Shown in pieces: positions 37,553-45,619 of a stretch of DNA of 64,000 bases. The translations under genes and the position numbers were made by a program. Under the pieces are notes generated by a model. It did no database searches. It was given only the letters and a program-made list of their open reading frames with translations, and was not told where the DNA came from. Numbering within the stretch: the stretch's first letter is position 1; every line of letters begins with the position of its first letter. This DNA comes from Mesorhizobium sp. YM1C-6-2 (GTDB lineage: Bacteria; Pseudomonadota; Alphaproteobacteria; Rhizobiales; Rhizobiaceae). The stretch spans positions 1 through 64,000 of the forward strand of contig NZ_RCIZ01000007.1 of the NCBI RefSeq assembly GCF_003666685.1. Direction: 5' to 3'.

Positions 37553-37819
37553 CTAGTCGGTCAATCCGGCGCAGCTTCGGCATTGCACATCACCGATCGG
37601 ACCAAAGAACCGCTCGCCACACAACTGGCAGATAAGATTCCCCTCCAGTTGGCCGCGTGGCCGAAGACCCAAGCCGACCAGTCGCGAATTGCGTCTAGCC
37701 CACCACCGGCGCTCGTGGGCTTCCCGCTTCTCGGCTGCAACCACTTTGTCGTGCCAGTCCCACGCTTCGTCGTACTTGTTTCCGCTCACGGACAGCTCCC
37801 GCAATGTGAGTGGACGCAT
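37553..37819 (-). CDS. Small zinc-ribbon protein of the element
   Basis: From ATG 37819 (CGGAG five bases before) the gene encodes 88 residues: a basic, Trp-rich helical first half (YDEAWDWHDKVVAAEKREAH) and a C-terminal zinc ribbon ICQLCGERFF...VQCRSCAG with two CxxC pairs. It is the only element gene in this part on the minus strand and is divergent from the next one. It is possibly a nucleic-acid-binding regulator. Confidence 0.6.
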   Translation of the reverse strand: MRPLTLRELSVSGNKYDEAWDWHDKVVAAEKREAHERRWWARRNSRLVGLGLRPRGQLEGNLICQLCGERFFGPIGDVQCRSCAGLTD

Positions 37820-37862
37820 GTTGCTCCGTTGGAGTGAAAAACTGCTGAAAGAAATCCTTACA

Positions 37863-38639
37863 ATGCCAGCCCCCATCACCATAGGCCGACCGTCAGACTG
37901 GCGTGTCGGTAAGCAATCTCCCGTGTCCACGCAGCGGCTGCGCTGTCGCCAGATAGTCAATGAGACGAAGCCTTGCGATGTCCCCGGCTGCGACCACCAG
38001 CGCAGCGGCGTCGGTCGATACTGCCGAAGCCATCGCGATGTCGCCAGCAAGCGCGGGGACCCTCTAGCTCGTCTCCCGTCCCGCAACGAACTCGCCATCT
38101 TCAAACATGCCATTGGCGTCTATCTCGCGACAGACCCTGCCTTGGCTAAACGTATCTCGGCGGACCTCGGGGCCCTTGAGCGCACCAAGGCTTTGCCGCC
38201 GTCCTTCTGCCTTTCGCCAGCCGACATTCATCGGAAGTTGCCGCAGGTCGCCAAAGCCACCGGCCTCCTCGCTAATTGGCAGCACCGGGAAGGGAAGACC
38301 TATACCGAGGCCGTCGATAACGCGCTCGCTCTCATGGGCTGGATGCTGGTCTACTACGACAGCGGCCTAGCCGGAGGCATCTGGCGCAACCGCGAGGCCT
38401 TCCTGCGCACCCGTGCCGGTGCCTTGCTCGGCGATTTCCGCAAGACCATCGCGGGCAAACCGGTTTCCAAGGAGGCCTCAGGGGCAACCCACCGCCACCT
38501 CGGCAAAGACTTCGTCCACCACGCAACGACGATCTACGGCGCGTCCTTCTGGTCATCGCCTGTCACCACTCAGGACGGGCAGGACATGACCCTGCTCGAC
38601 TACACCAAACTAGCTCTCAAGGCCGCTAAGCTGCTGTGA
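37863..38639 (+). CDS. Element protein with N-terminal zinc-finger-like motif
   Basis: ATG 37863 gives 258 residues; an in-frame ATG at 37818 would overlap the divergent gene. A CDVPGCDHQRSGVGRYCRSH motif (Cys/His pairs, about 37-56) resembles the small zinc fingers of phage HNH or homing proteins, but no HNH catalytic triad follows. The remainder is helical and unrecognised. It is the first + strand gene after the T7-type promoter match. Confidence 0.65.
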   Translation: MPAPITIGRPSDWRVGKQSPVSTQRLRCRQIVNETKPCDVPGCDHQRSGVGRYCRSHRDVASKRGDPLARLPSRNELAIFKHAIGVYLATDPALAKRISADLGALERTKALPPSFCLSPADIHRKLPQVAKATGLLANWQHREGKTYTEAVDNALALMGWMLVYYDSGLAGGIWRNREAFLRTRAGALLGDFRKTIAGKPVSKEASGATHRHLGKDFVHHATTIYGASFWSSPVTTQDGQDMTLLDYTKLALKAAKLL

Positions 38640-38696
38640 TGCATCAGCATCTAGAGCAGCGTGGCCTACTCTGAACACCCAAAAGGAAAACCCAAG

Positions 38697-39413
38697 ATGT
38701 CTTACGACGACGATGGCGGAATGCTCCGCCTCCCATCACCCCATGACCCGAACTCCGGTTATGTCGCGCCCCGCTATGCCATCGGCTCTGCTCCTGCACC
38801 GGCTCCCGAGGGCATGGTCTTTGTCCCCGGCCTCAACACCTACGTCGACCACGACATAGCTGCTCAGCTTGGGTTGTCTGGGCCCGCTACGGGAACGCAG
38901 GGAGCCCCTGATAGTGCTTCACCCACTCTCAACCCGCTCGCCCTAGCCGACGAGCTTGGCGAGGAAGTCCTGAACCCTGAGGAACTCGAGATTTCCGACG
39001 AGGAGCTTGAGGCCCTCACGGACGAACTTGAGGCACAGTCCGACCGCTCCCCCTCGCTGTCACCGACGCTGGACGACATTGCCGATCATTTCGGCGGCGC
39101 GTTCGATGCTGCCGTTGACTTGCTTGTAGGCGGCACTGCCGAGGATACCCTTGAGCTTCTCTCGGAAGCCACCGGCCTCGACACGCAGACCGCCGCCACG
39201 CTGATCGAAACTACAGTGATGGAAGCAGAGCCCGTCGCCTCCGAACACATCGGCAGCGATCGCTGGGCCTCCATTGTCTACGCCGCAGCGGCCACACCGG
39301 ACCCGCTAGCCAAACGCATCGTGGCAGAATTTATCCAGGGCAACATTGAGCCGAGCAAGCTCATGGATGCTTACGCATACTGGTACGACCGCCTGCCGGA
39401 TGGGGAGGACTGA
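38697..39413 (+). CDS. Acidic element protein, possibly scaffold-like
   Basis: From ATG 38697 (AAAGGAAAA upstream) the protein has 238 residues. A Pro-rich N-terminus (APAPAPEGMVFVPGLNTYVD) leads into a strongly acidic helical middle (ELEISDEELEALTDELEAQS) and a helical C-terminus. Acidic helical proteins beside a podovirus-type MCF protein are often scaffolding or head-assembly factors, but I see no diagnostic motif. Confidence 0.65.
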   Translation: MSYDDDGGMLRLPSPHDPNSGYVAPRYAIGSAPAPAPEGMVFVPGLNTYVDHDIAAQLGLSGPATGTQGAPDSASPTLNPLALADELGEEVLNPEELEISDEELEALTDELEAQSDRSPSLSPTLDDIADHFGGAFDAAVDLLVGGTAEDTLELLSEATGLDTQTAATLIETTVMEAEPVASEHIGSDRWASIVYAAAATPDPLAKRIVAEFIQGNIEPSKLMDAYAYWYDRLPDGED

Positions 39414-39416
39414 GCC

Positions 39417-39620
39417 ATGTGTTTCATCGACCAGCCTGAGCCCATCAAGCCAACGCCGCCGCCTGAGGTTCTCAAGCAGGCGGCTCCCGACAAGAAGACC
39501 GCAGCGCAGCCTAGCCGCTCCTCGACACTCGCAGTTGGCACCAAGAAGTACCGGAACGAATCCGGCCTCGGCAGCGGTGGTCTGGGCATCAAGAAGAGCC
39601 CGACCGGCATCACGGTATGA
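39417..39620 (+). CDS. Small podovirus-like MCF protein
   Basis: This 67-residue protein starts four bases after the previous stop with GGGGAGGA upstream. It opens MCFIDQPEPIKPTPPPEVLK and ends with a KKYRNESGLGSGGLGIKK motif. Short proteins with an MC- start, a proline run and a C-terminal Gly-Leu-Gly motif recur beside portal or connector genes in T7-like podoviruses; that link is from memory of the pattern. It is evidence for a phage origin of the element. Confidence 0.65.
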   Translation: MCFIDQPEPIKPTPPPEVLKQAAPDKKTAAQPSRSSTLAVGTKKYRNESGLGSGGLGIKKSPTGITV

Positions 39621-39679
39621 CGGCTGACCTCATCATCATCGCCGCCCTTTTGATCGCCTCCCACGCATACACACTCTGA
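39617..39679 (+). CDS. 20-residue membrane peptide, translationally coupled
   Basis: The ATG at 39617 overlaps the preceding stop as ATGA. It encodes MTADLIIIAALLIASHAYTL, a single hydrophobic helix. Coupling and hydrophobicity suggest a real small membrane peptide, but nothing else supports it. Confidence 0.4.
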   Translation: MTADLIIIAALLIASHAYTL

Positions 39680-39689
39680 CTTTGTCAGA
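39675..39689. repeat. Short hairpin TCTGAC-TTT-GTCAGA
   Basis: A perfect 6-base stem with a 3-base loop spans the stop of the 20-residue ORF and precedes the coiled-coil gene. It may be a weak terminator or translation control. Confidence 0.35.
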
Positions 39690-39715
39690 ACGACAAACTT
39701 GAAAGGAAACTACAC

Positions 39716-40261
39716 ATGGCAAAGAAGCCGCTGTCCCGCGATGAACTCATCGCCCAACTAGAAGCCCTCGACACTGCAACCGAAACCGCCAAGCTGGAGG
39801 CCGAAGTCTCCCGCCTGACTGGGGAGGTCGCAGCACTGACCGCTCAGCGCACCAGCCTTGAGAAGCAGGTCCGACAGTTTGAGAAGGACATGGATACGAT
39901 CCGACAGGCAGTTCGAGGTATCGACATCCGCTCCCGCACTTACGGTGCCGATGAGCGATCACAGGCCCTCATGGAAGCCGCCGCTGCCGCCTCGCGCACG
40001 TCGATGGCGCATGTAGGCGTCGGAATCAGGAAGGGCACCCACGATCCCGTTACGGGCCTTGAGTACACCGCCGACACCAAGACGGTGCGTGACCTGTCGG
40101 CAGGGACCCCCAAGGTCACCAGCGCCGAGCTTGAGCGCATCTTTCCAGAGATGGCTGGTCCTGTAACCTACGTCACCGAGGAGGAGGCTGAGGCCTCCTT
40201 TACTGCCGACGCCGCACTGCTCGACAAGTCCGTCTCCGCTTCGGAGATTGCTGGGGCCTAA
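39716..40261 (+). CDS. Coiled-coil element protein
   Basis: The 181-residue protein is preceded by GAAAGGAAA. Residues about 8-70 form a clear coiled coil (SRDELIAQLEALDTATETAK, then VSRLTGEVAALTAQRTSLEK). The C-terminal half is soluble and acidic (IFPEMAGPVTYVTEEEAEAS). It could be structural or a scaffold. No family recognised. Confidence 0.7.
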   Translation: MAKKPLSRDELIAQLEALDTATETAKLEAEVSRLTGEVAALTAQRTSLEKQVRQFEKDMDTIRQAVRGIDIRSRTYGADERSQALMEAAAAASRTSMAHVGVGIRKGTHDPVTGLEYTADTKTVRDLSAGTPKVTSAELERIFPEMAGPVTYVTEEEAEASFTADAALLDKSVSASEIAGA

Positions 40262-40277
40262 GCCGCCTCCAGCAACC

Positions 40278-40348
40278 CGAGGGAACCCTCACGCCCTTCT
40301 TTCGTATCTCACCTGTGATTGAAGATTGCGCGAGGGTTCCCTCACGCC
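40278..40348. promoter_or_regulatory. Pair of 18-bp direct repeats with palindromic centres
   Basis: CGAGGGAACCCTCACGCC (40278-40295) and CGAGGGTTCCCTCACGCC (40331-40348) differ only in the central two bases. Each contains a GAGGG/CCCTC dyad, and they are spaced 53 bases apart, near five helical turns. They are also inverted complements and so could form a stem. The related word GGTTCCCTC recurs at 37498 and 40759. Confidence 0.5.
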
Positions 40349-40475
40349 GCGCTAGCGGCCCAGGAATCGTGGATGGAGACGGGCGAAGCCCTGTCAGGTG
40401 TCTGTAGCCCCGGAATATGCCAACGAGGCTCCATGAGTGGTCTATAGAGTCTGGGGAGCCATCTAGGCCGCGCAC

Positions 40476-40664
40476 TTAGCCTACAAACCAGAGAAGCCAG
40501 ACAACACCGGCCACGCCACCGCCTAGCAGAAGGGCACCTAAAAACGTAATTTCTGCCACTTCGGCCACGAGGTTAAGCAGGCTTTTGAGAAACCAACGGC
40601 CTTCTGAAGAGAATAGCATTACGAAGATCAGGCCAACAATAAAACATGTGACGATCAGCGCCAT
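40476..40664 (-). CDS. Small two-helix membrane protein, holin-like
   Basis: From ATG 40664 (GGGAGG, good spacing) the protein has 62 residues with two hydrophobic helices: ALIVTCFIVGLIFVMLFSS and ITFLGALLLGGGVAGVVWLL. A short amphipathic stretch joins them. Size and layout are compatible with a small holin, but this is only a resemblance. Confidence 0.6.
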   Translation of the reverse strand: MALIVTCFIVGLIFVMLFSSEGRWFLKSLLNLVAEVAEITFLGALLLGGGVAGVVWLLWFVG

Positions 40665-40722
40665 AACAGCCTCCCACTCGCCATAACAACAAGACATAAG
40701 AGTGGCGCTGATCTAAGCGAAG

Positions 40723-40881
40723 TTATGGCGCGTCGACTTCAACCACTTGGAAGTCGTCGGTTCCCTCAGGTGCGTTGTCCCATCCGAACACGCAAGCGTC
40801 CCAATGGGAAAACGCGAGGGTGCGCAGGGTGCCATGGGTGTACCCGGCTTCGTTGGTGAAGGTGATCAGGTAGCTGGTCAT
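40723..40881 (-). CDS. 52-residue element protein
   Basis: ATG 40881 to TAA 40723 encodes MTSYLITFTNEAGYTHGTLR followed by a Trp/Asp-rich end (FQVVEVDAP). The composition is protein-like and unlike the competing plus-strand frame, but the ribosome-binding site is weak. Unknown function. Confidence 0.5.
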   Translation of the reverse strand: MTSYLITFTNEAGYTHGTLRTLAFSHWDACVFGWDNAPEGTDDFQVVEVDAP

Positions 40882-41060
40882 CGGCAAGGGTGTCCCTTAG
40901 GTGGCGTGATTGCCGGTGCCCATCTTTCACACATCGGCGTGGGAATGAAGACTTCTATCGTGGAGGCTGCGCTAGTGGAGCGATATTGATTGCTTCAGCA
41001 CACCGGCGTTCATAAAATGCCCAACCGTTTTGCCACAGCAACGTAAATTGAGGGGGTACC

Positions 41061-41333
41061 ATGATCACTGCCGAACAATGCAAAGCGGGCCGCTCAGTTT
41101 TTGGGTGGACCCAAGACCATCTCTCCGAAAAATCCGGCGTGTCTCTTGAAGCCATCCAGGCATTTGAAGGCGGAGTGCGGACACTCAAACCGACCTCCCT
41201 ACAAGGTTTGCGATCGGCTCTGGAACACGGCGGCGTTGAGTTCACTAGCGACGGAGCGCGCTTGTACGCGGGAGGCATTCGGGGGATCACCCTAGACCCC
41301 CGCGCCATCGGGAAACGTGACGAACTGGAATGA
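41061..41333 (+). CDS. XRE/HTH regulator of the element
   Basis: This 90-residue protein begins MITAEQCKAGRSVFGWTQDH, the usual opening of short alphaproteobacterial XRE regulators, and the helix-turn-helix runs to SGVSLEAIQAFEGG. The C-terminal part holds the common GGVEFTSDGA segment. Strong ribosome-binding site GAGGGGG. It may control the recombinase through the repeats at 36432-36534. Confidence 0.85.
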   Translation: MITAEQCKAGRSVFGWTQDHLSEKSGVSLEAIQAFEGGVRTLKPTSLQGLRSALEHGGVEFTSDGARLYAGGIRGITLDPRAIGKRDELE

Positions 41334-41605
41334 GGGCTTTTCCCAATGCCGTAGTGATCCTCCTGCTGTTTGTGACCGGCACAAGCGCCCAAGACGATGG
41401 GTGCAGCAAGGAGACACTTGAAATTCGTGAGAAGGCAGAGGACGGAAGCACCCTTCGCCTTGAGTTCGGAAGCCGTTGGGCAATCGATCGCGCCGAATGG
41501 CCGCATACACGCGTGTGGTTACGCCTTGAGCGGGTTCACATTTGCAAGGGTGGCTTGCGGAAGGAGAGGACGCGACACGTGGTGAACGCAGTCCGGGTCG
41601 AATAA
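41330..41605 (+). CDS. Small exported protein of the element
   Basis: The ATG overlaps the XRE stop by 4 bases. The 91-residue product has a signal peptide (MRAFPNAVVILLLFVTGTSA) and two cysteines (DDGCSKET, VHICKGG). Coupling to the regulator suggests one transcript. Unknown role. Confidence 0.6.
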   Translation: MRAFPNAVVILLLFVTGTSAQDDGCSKETLEIREKAEDGSTLRLEFGSRWAIDRAEWPHTRVWLRLERVHICKGGLRKERTRHVVNAVRVE

Positions 41606-41738
41606 CCAGCGACTATTTCAGAGAAAAATTTGTATGCGTATAACGTACAAACAGAAGCGCTAAATCCCCCCCGTGGGGGCACCCTCTGCACATTCGTCCG
41701 ACCTATCCCGCGAACGCCATTTGAGCCATGCGTTTTCC

Positions 41739-41782
41739 GCATTCCGTAGATCGACCATTAAAGTGTGCTCTACCGCTTGTGG
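41739..41782. other. Right attachment junction (attR)
   Basis: Element sequence ends with the arm CGTAGATCGACCATTAAAGT (41745-41764), then the GTGC core (41765-41768), then the resumed dipeptidase gene. An in-frame TAA at 41759-41761 shows that nothing reads in from the element. Confidence 0.65.
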
Positions 41783-42808
41783 AACCATGCGGCCAAAGGC
41801 ACGGATCCCGTCGCCGAGTTCATCGAAGGCTCTGAGGCGGCCGGCTATGACGGTGCCGAGCGCGGCCACATCGACATGGCGCGGGCCCGGAGCGGCGGCC
41901 TCGCCGGCGGGCTTTGCGCGATCTACATCACCTCCGGCCATCTCGATTTCGGCAAGCCTGACGAAAGGGGCAACTACGAAACGCCGCTTTCCAAGCCGCT
42001 CGAGCGGCAGCCCTCCCTCGACATCGCGCTCCAGATGGCGGCGATCGCGCTGCGCATCGAGCGGGCGGGCGGCTGGAACATCTGCCGGAATTCGCGAGAC
42101 ATCGCCGCTGCGATAGAGGCCGGCAAATTCGCCGCGGTGCTCCACATGGAGGGTTGCGAGGCGATCGACGCCGAGCTTTCGGCGCTGGAGACATTCTACG
42201 CCGCCGGGCTGCGCTCGCTGGGCCCGGTGTGGAGCCGCAACAACATATTCGGGCACGGCGTGCCCTTCGCCTATCCGATGAGCCCAGACACCGGCCCCGG
42301 CCTGACCGAGGCCGGAAAGCGGCTGGTCGGCGAATGCAACCGGCTCGGCATCATGATCGATCTCGCCCACATCACCGAGAAGGGCTTCTGGGACGCAGCG
42401 AAACTCTCCGACCAGCCGCTGGTGGTCAGCCACTCCAACGTGCATGCGATCACGCCGGTGGCGCGCAACCTGACCGACAGGCAGCTCGACGCGGTGCGGG
42501 AGAGCAAGGGGCTGGTCGGCCTGAACTTCGCCGTCGGCATGCTGCGGCCGGACGGGCGCGAGGACGCGAACACGCCGATATCGGACATGATCCGGCACAT
42601 CGACCATCTGGTCGACAGGCTGGGCATCGAAGGCGTGGCGATCGGCTCCGACTTCGACGGGGCCACGGTGCCGGCGGAGATCGGCGACGCGGCAGGCCTT
42701 CAGAAGCTCGTTGATGGGCTGCGGGACGCCGGATATGGTGACGGCGACCTGGCAAAGATATGCCGTGACAACTGGCTGAGGGTACTGGCCTCGGCCTGGC
42801 ATGAGTGA
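41765..42808 (+). pseudogene. 3' fragment of M19 membrane dipeptidase gene
   Basis: From Val at 41765 there are 347 codons of a normal renal-dipeptidase-type enzyme: VLHMEGCEAIDAELSALET (zinc-bridging Glu), PLVVSHSNVHAITPVARN (His) and GVAIGSDFDGATVPAEIG near the end. The HxD motif and start are missing and lie at 34806-34838. A GTG at 41765 has no ribosome-binding site, and a product from it would lack two zinc ligands. Excision would rebuild a 358-residue gene that leads the dipeptide ABC operon. Confidence 0.9.
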
Positions 42809-42813
42809 ACTAC

Positions 42814-42832
42814 GGCCCGACAAAAACGGGCC
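42814..42832 (+). terminator. Hairpin between dipeptidase and binding-protein genes
   Basis: GGCCCG-ACAAAAA-CGGGCC is a perfect 6-base stem. No T-run follows, so it may only attenuate or protect the mRNA of the following binding-protein gene. Confidence 0.4.
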
Positions 42833-42879
42833 TTGAAGGGCGGGGAAACTCAACGACAACATAACAGGGAACCACCGAC

Positions 42880-44520
42880 ATGATGATGGGAAAGACGCAC
42901 GGACGTTTCCGCATGGCGCTTGCTGGCGCTGCAATGTCTGCACTGATCTTCGCCGCCGCACCCGCCGTCGCCGAGACGCCGGCCGATACGCTCGTCCAGG
43001 CTTGGGCGATCGACGACATCATCACCATGGACCCCGGCGAAGCGTTCGAGATCAGCACCGGCGAGATCACCGGCAACACCTACGACATGCTGGTGCGGCT
43101 CGACATCAACGACACCACCAATGTGGTCGGCGGCGTGGCGGAGAGCTGGACGCTGTCCGACGACGGCCTGACCTACACGTTCAAGCTCAAGCCGGACCTG
43201 AAATTCGCCTCGGGCAATCCGATCACCGCGGAAGACGTGGCCTGGTCGTTCGAGCGCGCCGTGAAGCTCAACAAGAGCCCGGCCTTCATCCTGCAGCAGT
43301 TCGGCCTGACCGGCGACAACGTCACCGAGAAGGCCAAGGCCACCGATCCCTTGACCTTCGTGTTCACGGTGGACCAGGCCTATGCGCCTAGCTTCGTGCT
43401 CAACTGCCTCACCGCGACGGTTGCCGCCGTGGTCGACAGCAAGCTGGTGAAGGAACATGTCGCAGCGGTCACGCCAAGCGACGAGTACATGTTCGACAAC
43501 GACTTCGGCAATGACTGGCTGAAGACCAACTATGCCGGGTCCGGCCCGTTCAAGCTGCGCGAATGGCGCGCCAACGAGGTCGTCGTGCTGGAGCGCAACG
43601 ACAATTATTACGGGCCGAAGCCAGCGCTCCTGCGCGTCATCTACCGGCATGTGAAGGAAAGCGCCACGCAGCGCCTGATGCTGGAGAAGGGCGACATCGA
43701 CGTGGCGCGCAACCTGGAGCCGGGCGACTACGAGGCGGTGTCGCAAAATGCCGACCTGGCGACCACCTCGGCGCCCAAGGGCACCGTCTACTACATCAGC
43801 CTCAACCAGAAGAACCCGACGCTGGCGAAGCCGGAGGTGCGCGAGGCCTTCAAGTGGCTGGTCGACTACGACGCGATCGGCTCGACCCTCATCAAGGGCA
43901 TCGGCGAGATCCACCAGAACTTCCTGCCCAAGGGCGTGCTCGGAGCCTCCGAGGACAATCCCTACAAGCTCGACGTCGCCAAGGCGAAGGAACTGCTCGC
44001 CAAGGCCGGATCGCCGGACGGCTTCAACGTGACCATGGACGTGCGCAGCTCGCAGCCGGTGACCGGCATCGCCGAGTCGATCCAGCAGACGACGGGACAG
44101 GCGGGCATCAAGATCGAGATCATCCCGGGCGACGGCAAGCAGACGCTGACCAAGTACCGGGCGCGCAACCACGACATCTATATCGGCCAGTGGGGCGTCG
44201 ACTACTGGGATCCGAATTCCAACGCGGAGACCTTCACGTCGAACCCCGACAATGCCGACGACTCGCCCAACAAGACGCTTGCCTGGCGCAATGCCTGGGA
44301 CGTGCCGGAACTGACCGCAGCCACCAAGGCCGCCCTGCTGGAACGCGACAACGCCAAGCGCGCCGACATGTACAAGGAACTGCAGAAGACCTTCCTCGAG
44401 ACGAGTCCGTTCGTGCTGATCTTCCAGCAGACGGAAGTGGCGGGGCTGCGCAACACCATAAAGGGCTACAAGCTCGGACCGACCTTCGACACCAATTTCG
44501 TCGGACCGGTGACGAAGTGA
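42880..44520 (+). CDS. Dipeptide/oligopeptide ABC transporter substrate-binding protein
   Basis: The 546-residue precursor has a signal peptide (about 1-31, ending AAPAVAE) and the family-5 solute-binding fold (YDMLVRLDINDTTNVVGGVA, VAESWTLSDDGLTYTFKLKP). It would bind di- or oligopeptides in the periplasm. It follows the interrupted dipeptidase by 71 bases and heads the five-gene transporter set. The element may therefore also separate it from its normal promoter. Confidence 0.92.
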   Translation: MMMGKTHGRFRMALAGAAMSALIFAAAPAVAETPADTLVQAWAIDDIITMDPGEAFEISTGEITGNTYDMLVRLDINDTTNVVGGVAESWTLSDDGLTYTFKLKPDLKFASGNPITAEDVAWSFERAVKLNKSPAFILQQFGLTGDNVTEKAKATDPLTFVFTVDQAYAPSFVLNCLTATVAAVVDSKLVKEHVAAVTPSDEYMFDNDFGNDWLKTNYAGSGPFKLREWRANEVVVLERNDNYYGPKPALLRVIYRHVKESATQRLMLEKGDIDVARNLEPGDYEAVSQNADLATTSAPKGTVYYISLNQKNPTLAKPEVREAFKWLVDYDAIGSTLIKGIGEIHQNFLPKGVLGASEDNPYKLDVAKAKELLAKAGSPDGFNVTMDVRSSQPVTGIAESIQQTTGQAGIKIEIIPGDGKQTLTKYRARNHDIYIGQWGVDYWDPNSNAETFTSNPDNADDSPNKTLAWRNAWDVPELTAATKAALLERDNAKRADMYKELQKTFLETSPFVLIFQQTEVAGLRNTIKGYKLGPTFDTNFVGPVTK

Positions 44521-44551
44521 CAATCCGGACGCGGCCGTAGAGGCTCGCCGG

Positions 44552-45619
44552 TTGTCCGTCAGCGAAACAAGGACCGGGGCGGGGCGCAGACGCGCCCCCG
44601 CATCGGTCTACGCGTCCGCCGCCCTGCGGTTCCTCGGTGTCGTCGTCGTCACCTATCTCGGCCTGCTTGCCGTCACCTTCTTCATCGGGCGGGTCATTCC
44701 GATCGACCCGGTGCTGGCGATCGTGGGGGACCGGGCGCCGGCGAGCGTGATCGCGCAGGCGCGCAAGGAATATGGGCTCGACCTGCCGCTCTACGAGCAG
44801 TTCGTGCTCTATGTGAAAAACGCCCTGACGGGCAATTTCGGCCGCTCGGTGCTGTCGACCAATCCCGTGATGGCCGATATCGCCCGCGTATTCCCGGCGA
44901 CGATCGAGCTCGCCACCCTCGGCACGATCATCGGCGCGGCGGTCGGTGTGCCGCTCGGCGTCCTCGCCGCCGTCAAACGCGGCAGCCTCGTCGACCAGAT
45001 CGTCCGGGTGATCGGGCTGGTCGGCTATTCGGTGCCGATATTCTGGCTCGGTCTGATCGCGCTCCTGGTCTTCTATGCACGGCTTGGCTGGACCGAGGGA
45101 CCGGGCCGCATCGGCATCGCCTACGAGTTCACCTTCACGCCGATCACCGGCTTCTACCTGCTCGACGCAGTGCTGCAGCGGGACTGGGGCGCCTTCCGCG
45201 ACATATTCGGGCACATCATCCTGCCTGCCGCGCTGCTTGGCTATTTCTCGCTTGCCTATATCAGCCGTATGACCCGCTCCTTCATGCTGGCCGAACTGTC
45301 GCAGGAATATATCGTGGCGGCGCGGGCGAAGGGCCTGAGCGAAAGCCGCATCATCTGGCTTCACGCCTTGCGCAACGCCGCCGTGCCGCTGGTGACGGTG
45401 ATCGCGCTCTCCTATGCCGGGCTGCTCGAAGGGTCGGTGCTGACCGAGACGGTGTTCGCCTGGCCGGGGCTCGGGCTCTACATCACCAACTCGCTGCAGA
45501 ACGCCGACATGAATGCCGTGCTCGGCGGCACCATCGTCATCGGCTCGGTATTCATCGGCATCAACCTGCTGTCCGACGCGCTCTACCGCATGCTGGACCC
45601 GAGGACCCGCACGCGATGA
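44552..45619 (+). CDS. Dipeptide ABC transporter permease (DppB-type)
   Basis: The start is TTG 44552 (AGAGG upstream), giving 355 residues. It has the DppB layout: an N-terminal membrane segment (FLGVVVVTYLGLLAVTFFIG), a large periplasmic loop, and the EAA-type loop EYIVAARAKGLSESRIIWLH. Overlaps DppC by 4 bases. Confidence 0.9.
   Translation: MSVSETRTGAGRRRAPASVYASAALRFLGVVVVTYLGLLAVTFFIGRVIPIDPVLAIVGDRAPASVIAQARKEYGLDLPLYEQFVLYVKNALTGNFGRSVLSTNPVMADIARVFPATIELATLGTIIGAAVGVPLGVLAAVKRGSLVDQIVRVIGLVGYSVPIFWLGLIALLVFYARLGWTEGPGRIGIAYEFTFTPITGFYLLDAVLQRDWGAFRDIFGHIILPAALLGYFSLAYISRMTRSFMLAELSQEYIVAARAKGLSESRIIWLHALRNAAVPLVTVIALSYAGLLEGSVLTETVFAWPGLGLYITNSLQNADMNAVLGGTIVIGSVFIGINLLSDALYRMLDPRTRTR

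Larger units (their letters stand above)
34836..41768. mobile_element. 6.9-kb serine-recombinase integrative element inserted in a dipeptidase gene
   Basis: The element begins within codon 11 of the dipeptidase gene and ends where that gene resumes. The only sequence shared at both junctions is GTGC (34836-34839 and 41765-41768), as expected for large serine recombinases, which use very short cores. It encodes such a recombinase at its left end, an XRE regulator at its right end, and small phage-like genes between. No terminase, portal, major capsid, polymerase or conjugation gene is seen. A phage satellite or minimal integrative element is the best description; the family is not one I recognise. 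Confidence 0.85.

Noticed and set aside
40447-40462. TCTATAGA as a second T7-type promoter
   Set aside because: Only the CTATAG core matches; the upstream recognition bases do not, and the word is a short palindrome.
40747-40989. 80-codon plus-strand frame in the element
   Set aside because: No ribosome-binding site and Gly/Val-rich shadow composition; the 52-residue minus-strand frame at 40723-40881 is more protein-like.
34826-41782. CCACAA/TTGTGG dyad flanking the rebuilt attB
   Set aside because: The arms are complementary, but their centre is about 3 bases away from the centre implied by the attP arms, and they lie in conserved coding sequence. Chance is the safer reading.
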